Assembly: GCA_015680685.1 (NCBI GenBank)
Contig: MNCI01003361.1
Location: forward strand, 256,433 to 320,432
DNA length: 64,000 nt
Source: Gnetum montanum
Taxonomy: Eukaryota; Streptophyta; Gnetopsida; Gnetales; Gnetaceae
Direction: 5' to 3'
Shown here: in pieces, positions 31,930 to 45,286 of the stretch
Layout of the letters: every line of letters starts with the position of its first letter
Numbering within the stretch: position 1 is the stretch's first letter
Position numbers and translations under genes: made by a program
The notes under the pieces: generated by a model
Database searches by the model: none
The model's input: only the letters and a program-made list of their open reading frames with translations
Told to the model about the DNA's origin: nothing

Positions 31930-34042
31930 CTTATTCTTAACTTAAATTATCCAAGAATATTTTTGTTTCTAATTTTAAAATAATAAATTAAATAAAGAAG
32001 AAAAGATAGAAAAAGTAAGAAAAAATAAGGGTTAAGAAACTCCTTGATTTTCATCTCTCTCTTAAAATCAAAAAAATGAGTCATATTTGAGTCATAAAGG
32101 ACACATGGTTAGATGACCGAAAGCTGGATGGTAAGGCTTGATATTGCTTTATGACTTCTTCTTTAAGAATTAACTTCAATAGTTTGGTAACTTGAAAAAA
32201 CCAAGTATCATATAAAATATAGTCCAAGTTTTTGATGAAAAAGTATGTTGTTTGGTCTTTGGTACTTATTACAACATAATTAGTAAATTGATACTCATGA
32301 TGATTATCACCTATGAACATCATTTGTTTCAAATTTGGAAATTTGACTTCTTTATTGATAATTTCAAAGTAGGTTGAATGTACACTATCTAATGGAATGG
32401 TATGATGAATTGATGGAAATAATTTCTTTAAATTGGGCTTTCCATCTAATGGGTCTTTTACATGTTCAAATTTCAAGAATTGATGAATAACACTTTCTAC
32501 CTTTGCTTTGAAGTCTTTGCAAAGAATAAATTATTTAAGGTCAAAACTAGTACATAATAGGAATAACTTATTCTTCAAAATTCCTTTATCTAATTAACTA
32601 AATAAGATAGTAGATAAATTCTAACATTTAAACATGTCTGATTAGTGATCCAAGATATATTAATCATACATACATACTTTTCTTATAACTATATCTTTAG
32701 TCTTAATGTTAAGGCTATTTAGCTTCTCTAGAAATTTGATCATTCCTTTCTTCTCATAACTCAAATATTTGGAATTTTGAAAAGCATGTCTTCTAGTTTT
32801 CATTCAAACCTTTGTATCAACTCAAACATGGCTTCTTTATAGAAGATCATGCAACCATACATTCTGTGATTTTTGCAATAAGTTAATATATATGATTTGA
32901 AGGAAGAACTATCACAAGAACATTTTTAGTTATAAATACCTTTATATTAAATCTTTCTCATACTAAGTTAGAATTGGTAAAGAAATATCGATGGTAGAAC
33001 TTCTTATATACAAAGAACATTGGTATTTAGGTTTTACAAGTTTGTGTTGATAGGTGGGTATCAATATTCGTGTTAGTACAAGACTTAAGCTAGACATGTA
33101 GGATATTTGTTTTCATTGCTTAAGATTCTTACAAGTACCTTATAAGTTTAAATCTTCATATGTACTACTTGGTTTTCCTTTGGCTCACACTTCCTAATAG
33201 ATATCATACACCTTGTCAAGATAACATTATGATTCTCCATGATGGTTGATCTCTAATTGATCTGTGTTGATGTTTGTTAAATTAGTTATAAGTTTTCGTT
33301 CTACTATAAATTATTAGAGTATGCACAGAAGTTTTGATTTACTCAAAATTATTTGAAATCACTACAATCATGAGACTTAATTTCCTTTCAATCCTTGTTA
33401 ATGGTGATTGCTTAAGTGTTATCAAAACGTGATTGTCATAATAAAAATTTGACATCTCACTAGTTATCATTATGAGTGATGGGAATTGATATCTTGAGTG
33501 GGAAATGAAGTTCAAACATATTGTCGACTATTGCTTGGATGATACAAATCAATTGAGAAGCTTTAACAATGGCTAGGAATTTCTTGAATTGATAGGAATC
33601 AATTAGTAAAAAAAATAAATTTTTTAATTGAGCAATTTGGACAAGCTTAAGGTTGTTTCACTTTGAGTATAGTTGTAATCTATTACAATTAATGTCTAAA
33701 TTATGGATCTAATGATATTTTTATGAAAAAAATTGAGTAATCAAAGAAATCTAATCTACAAGATGCATAAGCAACTTGTTACAATTAAATATGCATGAAA
33801 ATGCAACTATAAACTACGAAATTCTTGAAGAAACATCTTATCTAACCTTGAATATGAGATCAAAATAATCTTTAAGAAAAACTTATTAGATTTTTATGAA
33901 ATTGTAGAGATATAGAAGATTGAGAATTGAGTGAGATCTCAAATTGAATTATGAAATTGAGAACTTAAGAATGTAAAATTCAAAGCTTTTGTGAGAAATC
34001 TGAACAATCTTATAAGAGATTATAGATATTGTTAAATTGAAA

Positions 34043-34077
<35 letters not shown>

Positions 34078-34383
34078 AAATGAAAATTCTTCATGATGCT
34101 CCTTAAAACCCTTGAACTTAAGATCACACAATGACAAATGCAAAAAATAAAAGTCTCTTATTTTGAGGTATGAGAGGAACCCTCAATTTATAGTGTAGGT
34201 TGGCCCTTTTATGCCATTTTGGCATGTTTTGACATAATTATTTCTTACATCTAAAAATTTCCATTTATGGAAACTTTTACAAATATAGGCGTGACCTATT
34301 GTTTTCAACATGAAAATGTAAGATACATGATATCAAATGTAAAATCATGAAATAAAAATTTAATAATAATTTTCATCCATACT
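31930..34383. other. AT-rich sequence with one unrecognised ORF and a poly(A) run
   Basis: A 131-codon minus-strand frame at 32081-32476 begins MKFEHVKDPLDGKPNLKKLF. It has no family I recognise and may be a fragment of a decayed gene or element. A run of 30 A at 34046-34075 could be the tail of a retroposed sequence. Otherwise nothing supported. Confidence 0.4.
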
Positions 34384-35337
34384 TGATGAGACCTAATATG
34401 TCACGCAACTTTTTTGACGCATCCCCATTAATGAAGCCTCATTAATGCATATGTATCGATGAGGATGCATTGATGATTAATCAACGACACATCTTAGATG
34501 CGTTGATGCATCCTTGTCAATGTAGCCCTATCAATGCACCCTTGTCGACATAGCTAAATGCGTTAATGTATCCTTGTCAACCTAGCTAAATGTGTTAATG
34601 CATCCTTGTTGATGTAATTTGGCATCATTCAATCAGTAGTGTAGCTAGAATTTTTATTCTGTAATCCTAGAGAATAGTTAGTGAGTGTCTATAGTATGGA
34701 TTTTAGTTAATTGTAGGATGCCTTATTTGAGTGGCATTGTACCTGGACACATTCCATGAACGACAATAAGAGCAAGATTGATTCATATTCATTGTAGCAC
34801 TTTGACTTAGAATAGATTTACTATTAATGCAATTTACTTTCCACGTTCTTAGTTAATATTTACATTTTCTTGCACATTACAATGGCAAAATAAGCATGAC
34901 CAGTTTCGAGCATAAACACGTATTCCCTTGGTAATTCTAGTAGTGTTATTGCTTAGTTCTTTTAGTAGCATAACACTTGGTAATCCTAGTAGTGGGTATG
35001 TGAGTTTAGGATGTGTACAACAAGCTAGGAACAGACACTTAACACCCTTAAGGTAGTTTAGGATTTATCTTCTTATTTTTAATTAGTTTAAATAATTAAT
35101 TTATACATGATTATTTTATTATTTTAAGGACTACATAACATCAATAATCATATGCCTCACTTTAGAATAAACCATACGTGACAAAACTACCACTAGTCTA
35201 AGTGAGAAGATAGTGACCTATGATCAAGGCTTAACAATCTAGATACCCCACTAGTTTCATCCATAGAATTGGATTAGATTGCATGTGAATACCAATTATT
35301 CATATGGTTGGGCATAGGAGGTACTGGATGCTCATCA
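34384..35337 (+). repeat. Element E 5' LTR with unusual U3
   Basis: TGATGAGACC...gctcatca, 954 bp. The R/U5 side matches the family (gtacctggacac...gacaataagagc, then catatggttgggcatagg). The U3 lacks the GATATC dyads and a clear TATA box. At about 34429-34612 it has a degenerate array of a 30-33 bp unit such as aatgcgttaatgtatcc + ttgtcaacctagct. Confidence 0.75.
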
Positions 35338-35355
35338 TTTGTACCATTATCGAGG
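35338..35355 (+). other. Eroded primer-binding site, element E
   Basis: TTTGTACCATTATCGAGG aligns with TTGGCGCCGTTGCCGGGG at 12 of 18 positions and is followed by the family leader 'ataatgctagttat'. Confidence 0.7.
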
Positions 35356-35455
35356 ATAATGCTAGTTATCGAGATTAGTTATATAATAAATGATCATTGT
35401 AAAAGTATTAATGATCTATGTTTTTGAAAATAATAATATTTTAAGTCATACACGT

Positions 35456-35670
35456 TGATGAAATATGATTTGATGGGCCCTGATGTCAGATACGTGACAT
35501 CGAAGTCTCGACATTGGGGATAATAAGTGACATTGGATACCCGATGTCGCCTCATCTATACCTTGCCTATAAATACTGCACTTGGGCTTCTAGATGAAAA
35601 AGGAGTAGTAGTAGTTTTTGGTTTAGAAGTTTTAGCACATTTTTGAAATAGTTATTTTTAGCACATTTTA
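35456..35670 (+). repeat. Element F 5' LTR fragment with GATGTC-type dyad promoter
   Basis: TGATGAAATATG start. Dyads GATGTC-AGATACGT-GACATC (35482-35501) and GACATT-GGATACCC-GATGTC (35529-35548), then TATAAATA at 35568. Matches 41515-41735 of the 3' LTR and stops in the R region. Confidence 0.85.
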
Positions 35671-35679
35671 GAAGTGGCT

Positions 35680-36703
35680 GATGAAAGGGAGGCTAAAGGC
35701 TCCACCATAGACGAAGATGATGGATGTGACCTATGCATATAGGACCATCTAAAGGGCCAATACCCTATATTGTTGCAGCTATAGGAGTATTGGGTAGGTG
35801 CCTTAAATATAAAGTTTGTGCAAAAGCACATGCCTAGGAGACTTCCTCTCCCACAAGGTAATTATAGATAGCTACACAACCAATCATACCATCCTAGGGA
35901 AACTTATCACCAACCTCAACACAGTCAACAACTACAGTGGCAACAACCACAGTTGTGGGGGAGGCCATCACCACATCAGTCATATCTACTGAAAATGCAT
36001 AGCTATTATGTTCAACATCCTATTTCTCCAACTAGTTTAGCATCCTCCACTTCAAATCGCTGCTACCACTCTCGTAAGTACGATCAATATATGACATCCC
36101 CTAAAGGATCACCACCTTGCACTTCTTACCATCCAACTCACCCTCGATATTCTCATAATCCACCCCCTTATATGTCACCACCAAGGACATAAGAAGGGTT
36201 AGCATCCAAATATCAACAAACAATGCTGAAAGCGTCCTTTCTGGGGGAAGTGTCGTAAGTTGATGCAACCCACGTGTGAATCCACTACATCATCTGAGCC
36301 AACACAAGGCCAACTTGGTGTACCACCTTCCTCATCTCAACCAACGTCCTCTAACCATGCATAAGGGCCACCATCTATCTATACTCTAATCCCACATCCA
36401 ACCAATGAATCTACAAACGTGGGGAGACAAACGAATCCATGCATAACATCTCATGCTCAAGGGTGCAAAAGTGGGCCAGTCATTCATAATGTTAACACAC
36501 CTCATATCCTAGACCATCATACATATAATAATCAGATGTGTGATTAATAATTTTTCTACCCAGCCACCACACCACCAATAGGCACCCAGTGGTTTGGCCA
36601 TAAAGGGTTCGAAATGTTTCATACATGCATGGATCCTTTTCATCCACTTATTAATCCTAGCCACGACCAAATGTTTAGTCATGGGAGTTATCTCGCATTC
36701 TAA
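35680..36703 (+). pseudogene. gag: Gag C-terminal remnant, element F
   Basis: It begins within gag: CDLCI-stop-DHLKGQY (a decayed zinc knuckle), then the Pro/Ser/Tyr-rich tail (WGRPSPHQS, YYVQHPISPTS, PPPYMSPPRT) and the family end near MFSHGSYLAF at 36703. Many stops. PPT-like copies are at 35951-35966 and 36676-36690. Confidence 0.8.
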
Positions 36704-38378
36704 TCTTCAATATTTTTAAGTGCCTTTTATCTTTTTGTTTTACAATTTTTTTATCATTTTCCTATTCTTTCTAACTTTTCTACATTTTCTAGTTGTTGTT
36801 TTAATTTTCCTTATATGTAATTTCACTATTGATCATGTTGCCCATTGAGGTGAGGTTTTTTCTCTATGTTGTTGAATTAAGGGACTGATTATTTCGACAT
36901 TGTGGCCATGACATTCATTCACCCATTCCATTAATAAGAGGTTCTTGCTTTGGTCATAATGGTAATCTCTCTCATCATCCAAACTCTAAATAACTTCATA
37001 ACCATTGTGTCTAGATGGAAGAGTGTAGAACCAAGACAAAATGTAAAGGGTGTGACATCAAGGGGATTTGTAGATTCTCTTTGGCTACTTTTGTATGTTC
37101 TATCATGTTGATGAGTTTGTACCATATCCTTGTAGATCTAAAAAAAAGTGGGAGTAAGAGTAACTTTAATTGGCACTGAATAAACTTTTGTGGGTCCCAC
37201 TAGAAAGACATGCACCCATGCTTGAAGGTTGGTGACTTCTCAGAACCATAAAAAAAAAAAAAACAAAAACAACACCATAATAAGTGTGCCATAATAATGC
37301 TCCTCCCTTGGGAAAAATGCCAAGTGATGTTACTCCTTGCAACTTTGATAGTCTTATGATTGTTTGTTGATAGGATGAAATAATGCGGTCTCACTAAATG
37401 TGGTATGGACTTGGTTTGAATCTTGGAAGGAAGGACACATGGTTATCTAACCATTAATAACACACAAGGTTTCATTATGACCATGGTACAACACCTCATA
37501 CGTTGATATATGTGATCCCTTCTTTGGCCCATTCCATCTCATTGTCCGAATGTTCATAACTTGTGGTTTTGTGTCACATTGAGTAATGATCTGAATTTGG
37601 TGGTTTTAACATGTGTGTTTTGTTTCACAAGTATGCATTACATTCAACTCCTCTAGTACCTATGGACATTTTAGGCGTGGTTACACAAGGGCATCATGGG
37701 CTAGAGCTTTCTTTGGGGAGGATCCACTTGTGTGAATTTTGTGATTTGTACTTGCCTAACATGACCACATCATTGTTCACCTTCCATGCACTTCAATTAT
37801 TATATTTTATTGTTTCTCTTATCATGAACATACTCTGTCCCATAATCAAGCTTTCAACACCTTTTTCTTACTCATTCCTATACTTTTACCATTGAAGACT
37901 TCACCTTATCCTACCTTTGGTACCTCCAATGCATTTTTCCACTTACCCAAATGGCAAAATTCAACTTTCAACCTTCCAATCCAACCCAGAGCTTCAGTTT
38001 GCATATCATTTGACCCCATAAAAATTAGAATTTTTGGACCTTGATGTCATGTACTTGACGTCGGGTCTAACTCAACGTTGTGTCCTCAATGTTGTCTACC
38101 TGACATCAGGTCTCAAAAAAAGTATATATAGTTGGCCCTGTGAAACATGAACTTCATTTTACACATTTTTCACTAGTGGAGTTGTTGCAATTTTTCTCAC
38201 GACTTAGAGCTCTACACCTCCATCTTCTACTTGCGATATCCAACTCTCTAATGCTCCAATTTCCATACTGTTTGAATCTATTTGAACCCAAAGTGTTCCA
38301 CTTAGTCGTGGGGGGTGCTTGCATGTACACTTTGTGCCGATTTGTAGAATTTGCTATCACCCAAAAGATATTCTAAGG
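36704..38378 (+). other. Untranslated spacer, element F
   Basis: It is collinear with the spacer of A: 36880-36945 (cattcacccattcca...aagaggttc), 37047-37240 (gggtgtgacatcaagg...agacatgcacccatgc), and the strongest block 37661-37732. A small open frame at 37611-37895 (MCVLFHKYALHST) shares its first ~20 residues with one in G (50380 down to 50168), so a short peptide cannot be excluded. Confidence 0.65.
38043..38131 (+). promoter_or_regulatory. Internal promoter upstream of ORF2, element F
   Basis: Dyads GATGTC-ATGTACTT-GACGTC (38043-38062) and AATGTT-GTCTACCT-GACATC (38088-38107), both exactly 6-8-6, then TATATATAG at 38123. The half-sites are of the GATGTC/GACATC type, as in the LTR of this same element, not the GATATC type of A and G. 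Confidence 0.62.
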
Positions 38379-38678
38379 GTAAGAATGTTAAAATCATAGG
38401 AGTTATAATGAAAAATCATTAATGATAGTGCTAGACGTCTAATTTTTGTAACCCTCAAGCCTAAATCCTTTATTTTAAGCCACATATAATGAAAAAGAAA
38501 CTAGTTGCGATGGGTCGTAGAAGAGATAGACACTTTTTGAGGATTTTTCTTGAAAATTTTCCTAACCCTACAATCATATGCATTATGAGCGTAATGAACT
38601 AAGGTTCTAAGTAAGGTATGAGTTGATAGATGATAATAAACATCACCTTGGTAGCACTTAGTTTTTGTTTGATTGCAG
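38379..38678 (+). other. Putative leader intron before ORF2, element F
   Basis: Donor CTAAGG|GTAAGAATG at 38379; acceptor TTTGATTGCAG ends at 38678, next to ATG 38679. Both fit plant splice consensus well; the donor is kept in the same form in G (49615). Confidence 0.5.
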
Positions 38679-41325
38679 ATGGCTCCAAAAAGAGGTGCTT
38701 AGGGTGAACTGTCATAGAGAGCTACTAAGCACCCACATGGTTGTAGTGGTTGGTAAGAAGAACAAGTAGAACATGCTAAATAGGAGGCCCAATCTTTCAA
38801 TATTCATCAAGAGGCCCCTACTATCAAGTAATCAGCCTAAGGTGAGGTGGTAGAAGAACCAGCTCCTGAACAGGGACAACATCTCATGTTGCCTCCTAAT
38901 TGCCTTACTGCCATCCTAAAAAAGTCCACATTGGCCATAGTCATTATGGAAATGAACTTCGGCCTATTCATGGAATTCACTCCTGAAGTGGTGTAGACGC
39001 AACTCAAAGCATCCCCATTGTGGCCAATCCTGTCTGACAATGGTGAGTGGTACCTGGGGGAAGTCTATCAATTTTGGCACAATAAAGATGAAGGTGCCAC
39101 TGTGAATATCTATGGGGTGAATGTCTCTTACCTAGTCAAAGATATAGCTACAGCCCTCAACCTATCCAATGAAGGGGCCAAATTTGCTCACCTATCCACT
39201 AGATTTGTTCCCAAAATGAAGAGACTCTGGCTGAAACGGGCGTATGGAAAAGAAGATAAATCATATCATGAGATGACCTTGGAAGAAAGAACTTACTTTA
39301 AGATAGGTACATACCACCTATTCCCCATGAAAGGGCTCAATCACATTTCCACATATGGAGCTAGAGGAAGCACCATTCTAATGGGAAAATTTTTAGTTAA
39401 CCTTCCTCAATACTATTTCATAGAAATCTAGTGGTGATTTAAAGAAACAAAATCAGGGAGACCAACACTTTCATTTCCTTGTCTAATTAGAAAGCTGTGC
39501 AAGCATGCAGGAATCTTAGGATATACCAATGATATTCTTCGAAAGGCTCAGCATGCTTTCTTTGTAGAGCTCCTCAAAACTACAGCACCAAGAAAAGATT
39601 CTAGTGAGGAATATGAAGCTGAAAAGGAGGTAGAACCAATGATGGAAATGCAACAAGAGCCAGAGTAGCACCCACAAGCACAAGCTTTGTCACCACCACT
39701 ATAAGATTGTAGATTGTCAATGAGCCACCTACAAAGAATCGTTGAGACTATTAGTTGGGGGAGTAGGGATGAGGCTAATCTCTTCTGGGTTATGGACAAT
39801 GTTGTACGACCCACCATAGCAATTGATCCAACAAGGGGGGAGATCTCGATTCAATTAGGAGGAGAGAGATTCCAATGGTCACACCAGATTTCTAGATATG
39901 CTGCATCATTTTAGGTCACTTTGGAGACTTGAGAAGGTGCCACACTTGTAATGCTACAACATAGGGATGTAGCAGGTGCAGAAGAGGTGATCACTGATCA
40001 CATTAAGGAATCATTCAATGTTCTTGTTGTGCCTTGACTGATCTGGCAGGGATAGGAGATGCACAAATGCTAGACAAGACCTTAATAACTCCTATAGTGC
40101 ATGAGAATATGGACCTCATTACTACAAAAGGGAAGTTGTTCATGGCTAAGGTTAGGGTAGAACATGCAGAAGCTAAGGTGTAAAGATTATGAGAAGATTT
40201 GGCTACCCTACGCACTGACTAACAGGACCCTGCCCATTTCATTACACTAGACCAACTAGAGTAGTTTCAGATGGAGGAGCTTACCAAGTTGAAAAAGGAG
40301 AGGGTAGCTATAGAGCAAGAAAAGGAGATGGTAGTCTAGAATGTCTCTATTGCAGATGTGCAAACTAATGCGCATAAGAAGGCATTGATTGCTATTTAGG
40401 AAGAAAATAAGTAGTTTGCTAAAGAGAATGCCTAATTGATCATAGTGGAAAAGCAAAAGAACATTTTGGAAGACAGTGTCCACTAGTTGAGGGAACAATT
40501 AGTACAGGTCAACCAGGATATGAGTCGATTAGCCTGAGAAAATAGAATCCTCTCTATGGAGGAGGTATGCACTATTCAACAAAAGAAAACAATCGAGATC
40601 AGCACATGGCAGAATGAGGCGAAAAAACATGAAAAGTTAAAAGAACACTTTTGAGACCAAGTTGGCATGTACAAGGAAATTAATGAAAAGAAAATCAAGA
40701 TGGACAAAGCCCACATCAACTCCTTAGTAGCACAAAATTTGGAATGGTAGGCCATTTTGGACAGTTATGCCTTGGTCCACCAAGCGGAAGTTAAAAATAA
40801 GGACCTACATATAGAAGATTTGAAAGAATACATGGTTTTGGCTAACCTTAGATATGCCAATCCTGCCATGTTAATAGTAGGGTATCCCAGAAGTGAGTTG
40901 GAGAAGCAAGTGGTGACCACTTACACACTGTATGAGAAGGAGTTTGTGGATCAGAAGGCTGCGTTGCAAAAATTACAAGTGACAAACTCAAAATTAGAGG
41001 TGGTCAAAGCTAGCTACTAGCGATAGAAAGATGTAGCCTTGAACCTAGCTTGAAGATTGATAGACTATAATGAGCTAATGGATAAAGCTAGGGCCTTCAA
41101 GGAGGAACAATGGTAGTTCATGGCTTGGTACGTCAAGGAAAATCAAATGTTTGCACAAGTACCATGTCCTTGGGATGTATTGACACTAGCACACATTGGC
41201 ATAGTAGCCTGGATGGTGCATGACCCAAGGATAGAGGAGGAAAAATTGCAGTCCTTGCTCACTCATTACAAATTATAGCAGCTTGATGACCAATGGAAGA
41301 GCCATTGCCTCCAGGCACTACATGA
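38679..41325 (+). pseudogene. ORF2 coiled-coil protein, element F, degenerate
   Basis: It starts MAPKRGA. Globular region at about 38930-39550 (YLGEVYQFWHNKDEGATVN, IATALNLSNEG, YHLFPMKGLNHIS, ILMGKFLVNL). SHLQRIVETISWGSRDEANLF (split) near 39720; coiled coil about 40100-41030; tail near 41120-41325 (AWYVKENQMF, PLPPGTT). Several stops, and a frame change between about 40000 and 40750. Same protein family as in A, C and G. Confidence 0.82.
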
Positions 41326-41514
41326 GCCTCGCAGTCTTGTTTTGTAATAATGTGTTCCATTTTTGTACTACACTACTATGACATGCGAAGAGTTTGTTAT
41401 TTTGTCCATGGTTGGAGTCAGTTAATAATCCCATACCTGCTTAATATTTTGTAAAAGACTTGTTCATCATCTTTGTTTAACTCAAGGACGAGTTTTCATT
41501 CAGTCATGTGGGTA
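41326..41514 (+). other. 3' module and polypurine tract, element F
   Basis: ACTCA-AGGA-CGAGT then TTTTCATTCA then GTCATGTGGGTA, ending at 41514. The tract has a T interrupting the G run. Confidence 0.75.
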
Positions 41515-42406
41515 TGATGAAACATGATTTGATGGACCCCAACTTTGGATATGTGACGTCAGAGTCCCAACGTTGTGTACCTGATGTTGGGGCTAATAAG
41601 TGACATCGGATACTTGACATCACCTCATATAGACCTTGCCTATAAATACTGCACTTGGGCTTCTGGATGAAAAAGGAGTAGTAGTAGTTTTTGGTTTAGA
41701 AGCTTTGGCACATTTTAGAAATAGTTAGTTTTTAGTTCTTTTCTTTCTATTATTCCCAGTGCATGCTCGTAGTATGATGTTTTTAAATGTACGACACCTT
41801 TGTTCGAGTGTGATGTACTTGGACATGTTACATGATTGGCAATAAAGATCGAGATTACTTCCATCCTTACAGCATCCACTTAGATTAATATTGTTGTTTT
41901 AATTATTTAATGCTTTCTTTAGTTAAACATTTCCATTTGTTTTTATTTACTATTTCTCTCATTAAGCAGAATGTGTACACCTTAATTACAAGCATTTAAG
42001 TGGAAATACATGGCCACCCATAGGTGTATCATTTGGCATGACTAGTGATGTACACTTGGTAAATCCAAAAGTAGCTCCACAAAGTTCAAGATGTGTATGG
42101 ACGGTTAAGAGTAGATACCATTGTCATAGGATAATTTACGCTTTATTTTTCATTGTTCATTAGTTAATCAATTTATCTCTTTTCATCACTAGGAGTAGTA
42201 TAGAGTTCGGAAACATCATACGCCTCACTTTGGACTAAACCATACGTGACAAAGCTACCACTAGTCCAAGTGGGAAGACAACAAACTACGATCAAAGCAT
42301 AATGATTTAGATGCCACAACTAGTTCCATCCATGGAATTTGACCAGATTGCGTGTAAATGCTTGTGATTCGTATGGTTGAGCATAGGGGTATCTCATTGC
42401 TCATCA
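41515..42406 (+). repeat. Element F 3' LTR
   Basis: TGATGAAACATG...cattgctcatca, 892 bp. TATAAATACTGC near 41641 and AATAAAG near 41850 in the family positions. Confidence 0.93.
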
Positions 42407-42425
42407 CACATTATCAAATAAAAAC

Positions 42426-44250
42426 ATGTCTTTTCACATTAGACCAATAATGCATCATATGATGAGAACACTAATAAGAGAAATGATATGTTTTATATTG
42501 AAGAGAATTAGAGTGAACTACTACAAGTAGGGATCTCATATACTTGTCTCAACCCTTATTATATTCAAGGACTATGTTTAATTAACATGGAAAAGACTAA
42601 AGGGAATGGAACAAATCCTAGATCAAGGAGGGCATCAAGGCCTGAGACCTCCTCTAAAGCTAGAAGAGAGGAATAAAGGAACCATGGGGGAAGATATAGG
42701 AGCCATGGTGATTTTCCCACTTCACCATCTTCCTCCTCCTCTACAATGTCTAGGTTTGATGAAGATGAATGTAGGTATAGAGTTAGAGATATACTAAAGG
42801 GTCAAGATGAAGATAGAAATGGAAATCAAAGACAAGATACAAGGTATCAAATGGAGCATAGACGAGATCATCATAATTAGACAAATAAAAATAGAAATTA
42901 TCACCATGACATGTTTGAAGATTATGAACCCTTATTGGCTACTAGAAGCATGATACAAATCAGGAAGGCAATTAGAATAACCCATAGGCATTAAAGGGAA
43001 AGTTGCATCAAACGACTCTATGTGAATAACATTCTTGCAACCTACAATACTATCCCAGTGGAACTTCTTATCAACCTCAAGACCACTATCAACCAAACTA
43101 GCAAAACCCACAATCATGGGAGATGCCATCAACAAACTAGCAATATCCCTATTGCCTATCCAATTCTTATGGATTCTATGTTCAACAACCTATTTCTCCA
43201 AATAGTTTTACTTCCTTTGCCTCAAATCACTACTACTACTCTCTTGAATACCATCAACCCAAAACATCTCCTATGAGATTGCCATCCCATTCCTCTCATC
43301 ATACATCACATTCGTAGTAGTCTCATACTTCCCTTCATCATATGTCACCACCAACAATGTAGGAAGGATTGGCACCATAACCTCAACAAAAGAATGCCAC
43401 TTGTGCTATAAACATATAAGGGAACGATAATGTTAGTAGATCTCAGAAAAACATTTGGACACATCTTTCTTTAGGATAGTTTTCACACATGTTAATAAAA
43501 CTATTAGACTTATTAGCTCCTTAGAACTACCATAAGGACAATTTGGTGGGACCTCCTTCCTCACAAAAACAATGTCTCCTAATCCTACGCAAAAGCCAAT
43601 AACCATTACCACTCCAACACAAAAAATAAAAGATGAACTTATCATTATGGAGAGACAGAAAATTCGATGCATTAATAATAATGATAAAGGGTGTAGTTGT
43701 GGGTTGAAAGTTCAAAGTATTAACACGATCCCTATACCAATCTATAACAAATGTAAGGAACAAGTGTGTGTGAAAAACCAAGTCTACACAATAGTCACTA
43801 AATCAAAATACACTTAGTGTCTTGAAAATGAGAATAGAAAACCATTCAAAAGATGCATGGAAACATCCAACCCACTTATTAGTTGTTGTCCTAAGAAAAT
43901 GAACCAAATGAAGAAGTTAAAAAAAGACATCTTACACTCTAACTATACACCAAAAGAAATTATTACACATGGAGATCCAAGAACCAAAATAGAAAGTCAA
44001 AAAGGAAACATATCTGGACCATCTAAAAACATAACACCTTTTAGTCCAATTGAATATATGTCTCCAAATGATTAAAAACTAATTATCATGACAGTTAAAT
44101 ATGCTAACAAGAGAAAACTTAAATCATTAAATATAATAAATGGAAAACTTATGATGTATAACCAAGGGAATGTGCAGTCCATTTTCCAAATACTTGCCCA
44201 TGAGTTTAGTCATGGGGGAGATGTCTCATCTTGAATCAAGAACTAATAAG
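42426..44250 (+). pseudogene. gag: Gag(-pro) remnant, element E, core deleted
   Basis: N-terminal gag is visible to about 43020 (DYEPLLATRSMIQIRKAIRITHRH) and then jumps to the Pro/Tyr-rich tail (YYPSGTSYQP, near 43045), so the roughly 1.2-kb gag core and zinc knuckle are missing. From about 43610 to 44075 a frame with CINNNDKGCSCGL matches G and resembles the end of the H protease frame (CITYSDTGCDC), hinting that a protease region once followed. Stops and frame changes throughout. A PPT-like motif at 44207-44223 marks the end. Confidence 0.7.
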
Positions 44251-45286
44251 TGCATTTTCACTTTTTGTTTCACAATCTTTTTATCATTTTTCTATTTATT
44301 CAAAAAAATTTCCAATTCTTAATATGTTCTCTATTTCTTGTTATTTTTATTTTTTTTATAATTTTCTATTTTCTTGAATCATTTCTTTGATATTTTTTTG
44401 CATGTTTACTATGTTTTTGTTAATAATGTTGCCAGTTACTATGCAGAAGTCAACGCTATGTGTTGGGTCTTTGTCCTATGCTATCAAGATGATTGGGTAA
44501 ATAATTATGTAATGTAGTGAGATCACATCATCCATCCCTCCAACTTCTCTAAATAAAAGGTCATTATGAAGAAAACAAGATGGTTCTTCTCACACAAAAC
44601 TAAGAATTAACTAATGATCATTGTGTCTTGAAGAAAGGAGAAAAGACCAAGGTAGTTATGTGTTGTTTGGAACAAAGGCATGATCTACATTTAGCTTCTA
44701 AGGTATTCATGGACATCTATAGAAGTGGCTATGAAAGGGTATTATGGCAGGAGGTTGCTTTGGAGAGGATCCACTTCCATGACTTTTGTTGATGATGGCT
44801 TTGAATCAAATGTCACATCTTTAAGGACATCATGAACTTCTTCTTTGAATTTATGCATAATTTTGCAACTACTTCTCATCAATTTCAAATTATCTTTAAT
44901 GCTTTTACATTGAAATTTCCTCTAAATTTAAATTTCAAAAATTTCTTGGCCATCTTATGATCAAGACCTTTGGTTTTAGTTGTTTGAAAACCTGTAAGCT
45001 TCTGGAGTTAAGCTCGTTTATCATGGGGATTTAAGGATGTAATTTTTGAACTTTTTTCTAACACCCAATTTTTGAACATTATGGTAACTAATAGTAAAAA
45101 TAATCAAAATAACTTAAATAACTTGATGATTTTAGTTACTGTAGAGCCTTAGGAAAGCATTATTATGAAACCACATTGAGCCTAAATGCTATTTTTTTAA
45201 GAATTATGAGCTAACTAGGGATCCAAATAGAGTTAATTATTAAGGAAAAATTGCCAAAACTAATGTTGATCCTTTGGTAATTGCAG
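44251..45286 (+). other. Untranslated spacer, element E
   Basis: T-rich start, family stretch near 44440-44560 (ctatgctatcaag...catccatccctccaac...taaaaggtc), conserved block at 44705-44780. The acceptor-like taattgcag ends at 45286. No dyad promoter seen. Confidence 0.55.

Larger units (their letters stand above)
35456..42406 (+). mobile_element. Element F: gag + ORF2 element with large 5' deletion
   Basis: Flanks are CACGT (35451-35455) and CACAT (42407-42411), a target duplication with one G-to-A change. The 5' LTR is cut short at about 35660-35680 and joins directly to the zinc-knuckle part of gag, so the rest of the LTR, primer site and gag core are gone. ORF2 is 38679-41325, 3' LTR 41515-42406. 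Confidence 0.88.

Noticed and set aside
32081-32476. 131-codon minus-strand ORF as a host gene
   Set aside because: No recognised domain, AT-rich region, no intron or neighbour support; noted only as a possible fragment.
34046-34075. 30-A run as proof of a processed pseudogene or LINE tail
   Set aside because: No recognisable coding sequence or target duplication next to it; it may be simple repeat slippage.
43433-43781. Minus-strand frames in element E near 43433-43781
   Set aside because: Antisense to the gag/pro remnant that matches G in the plus orientation.
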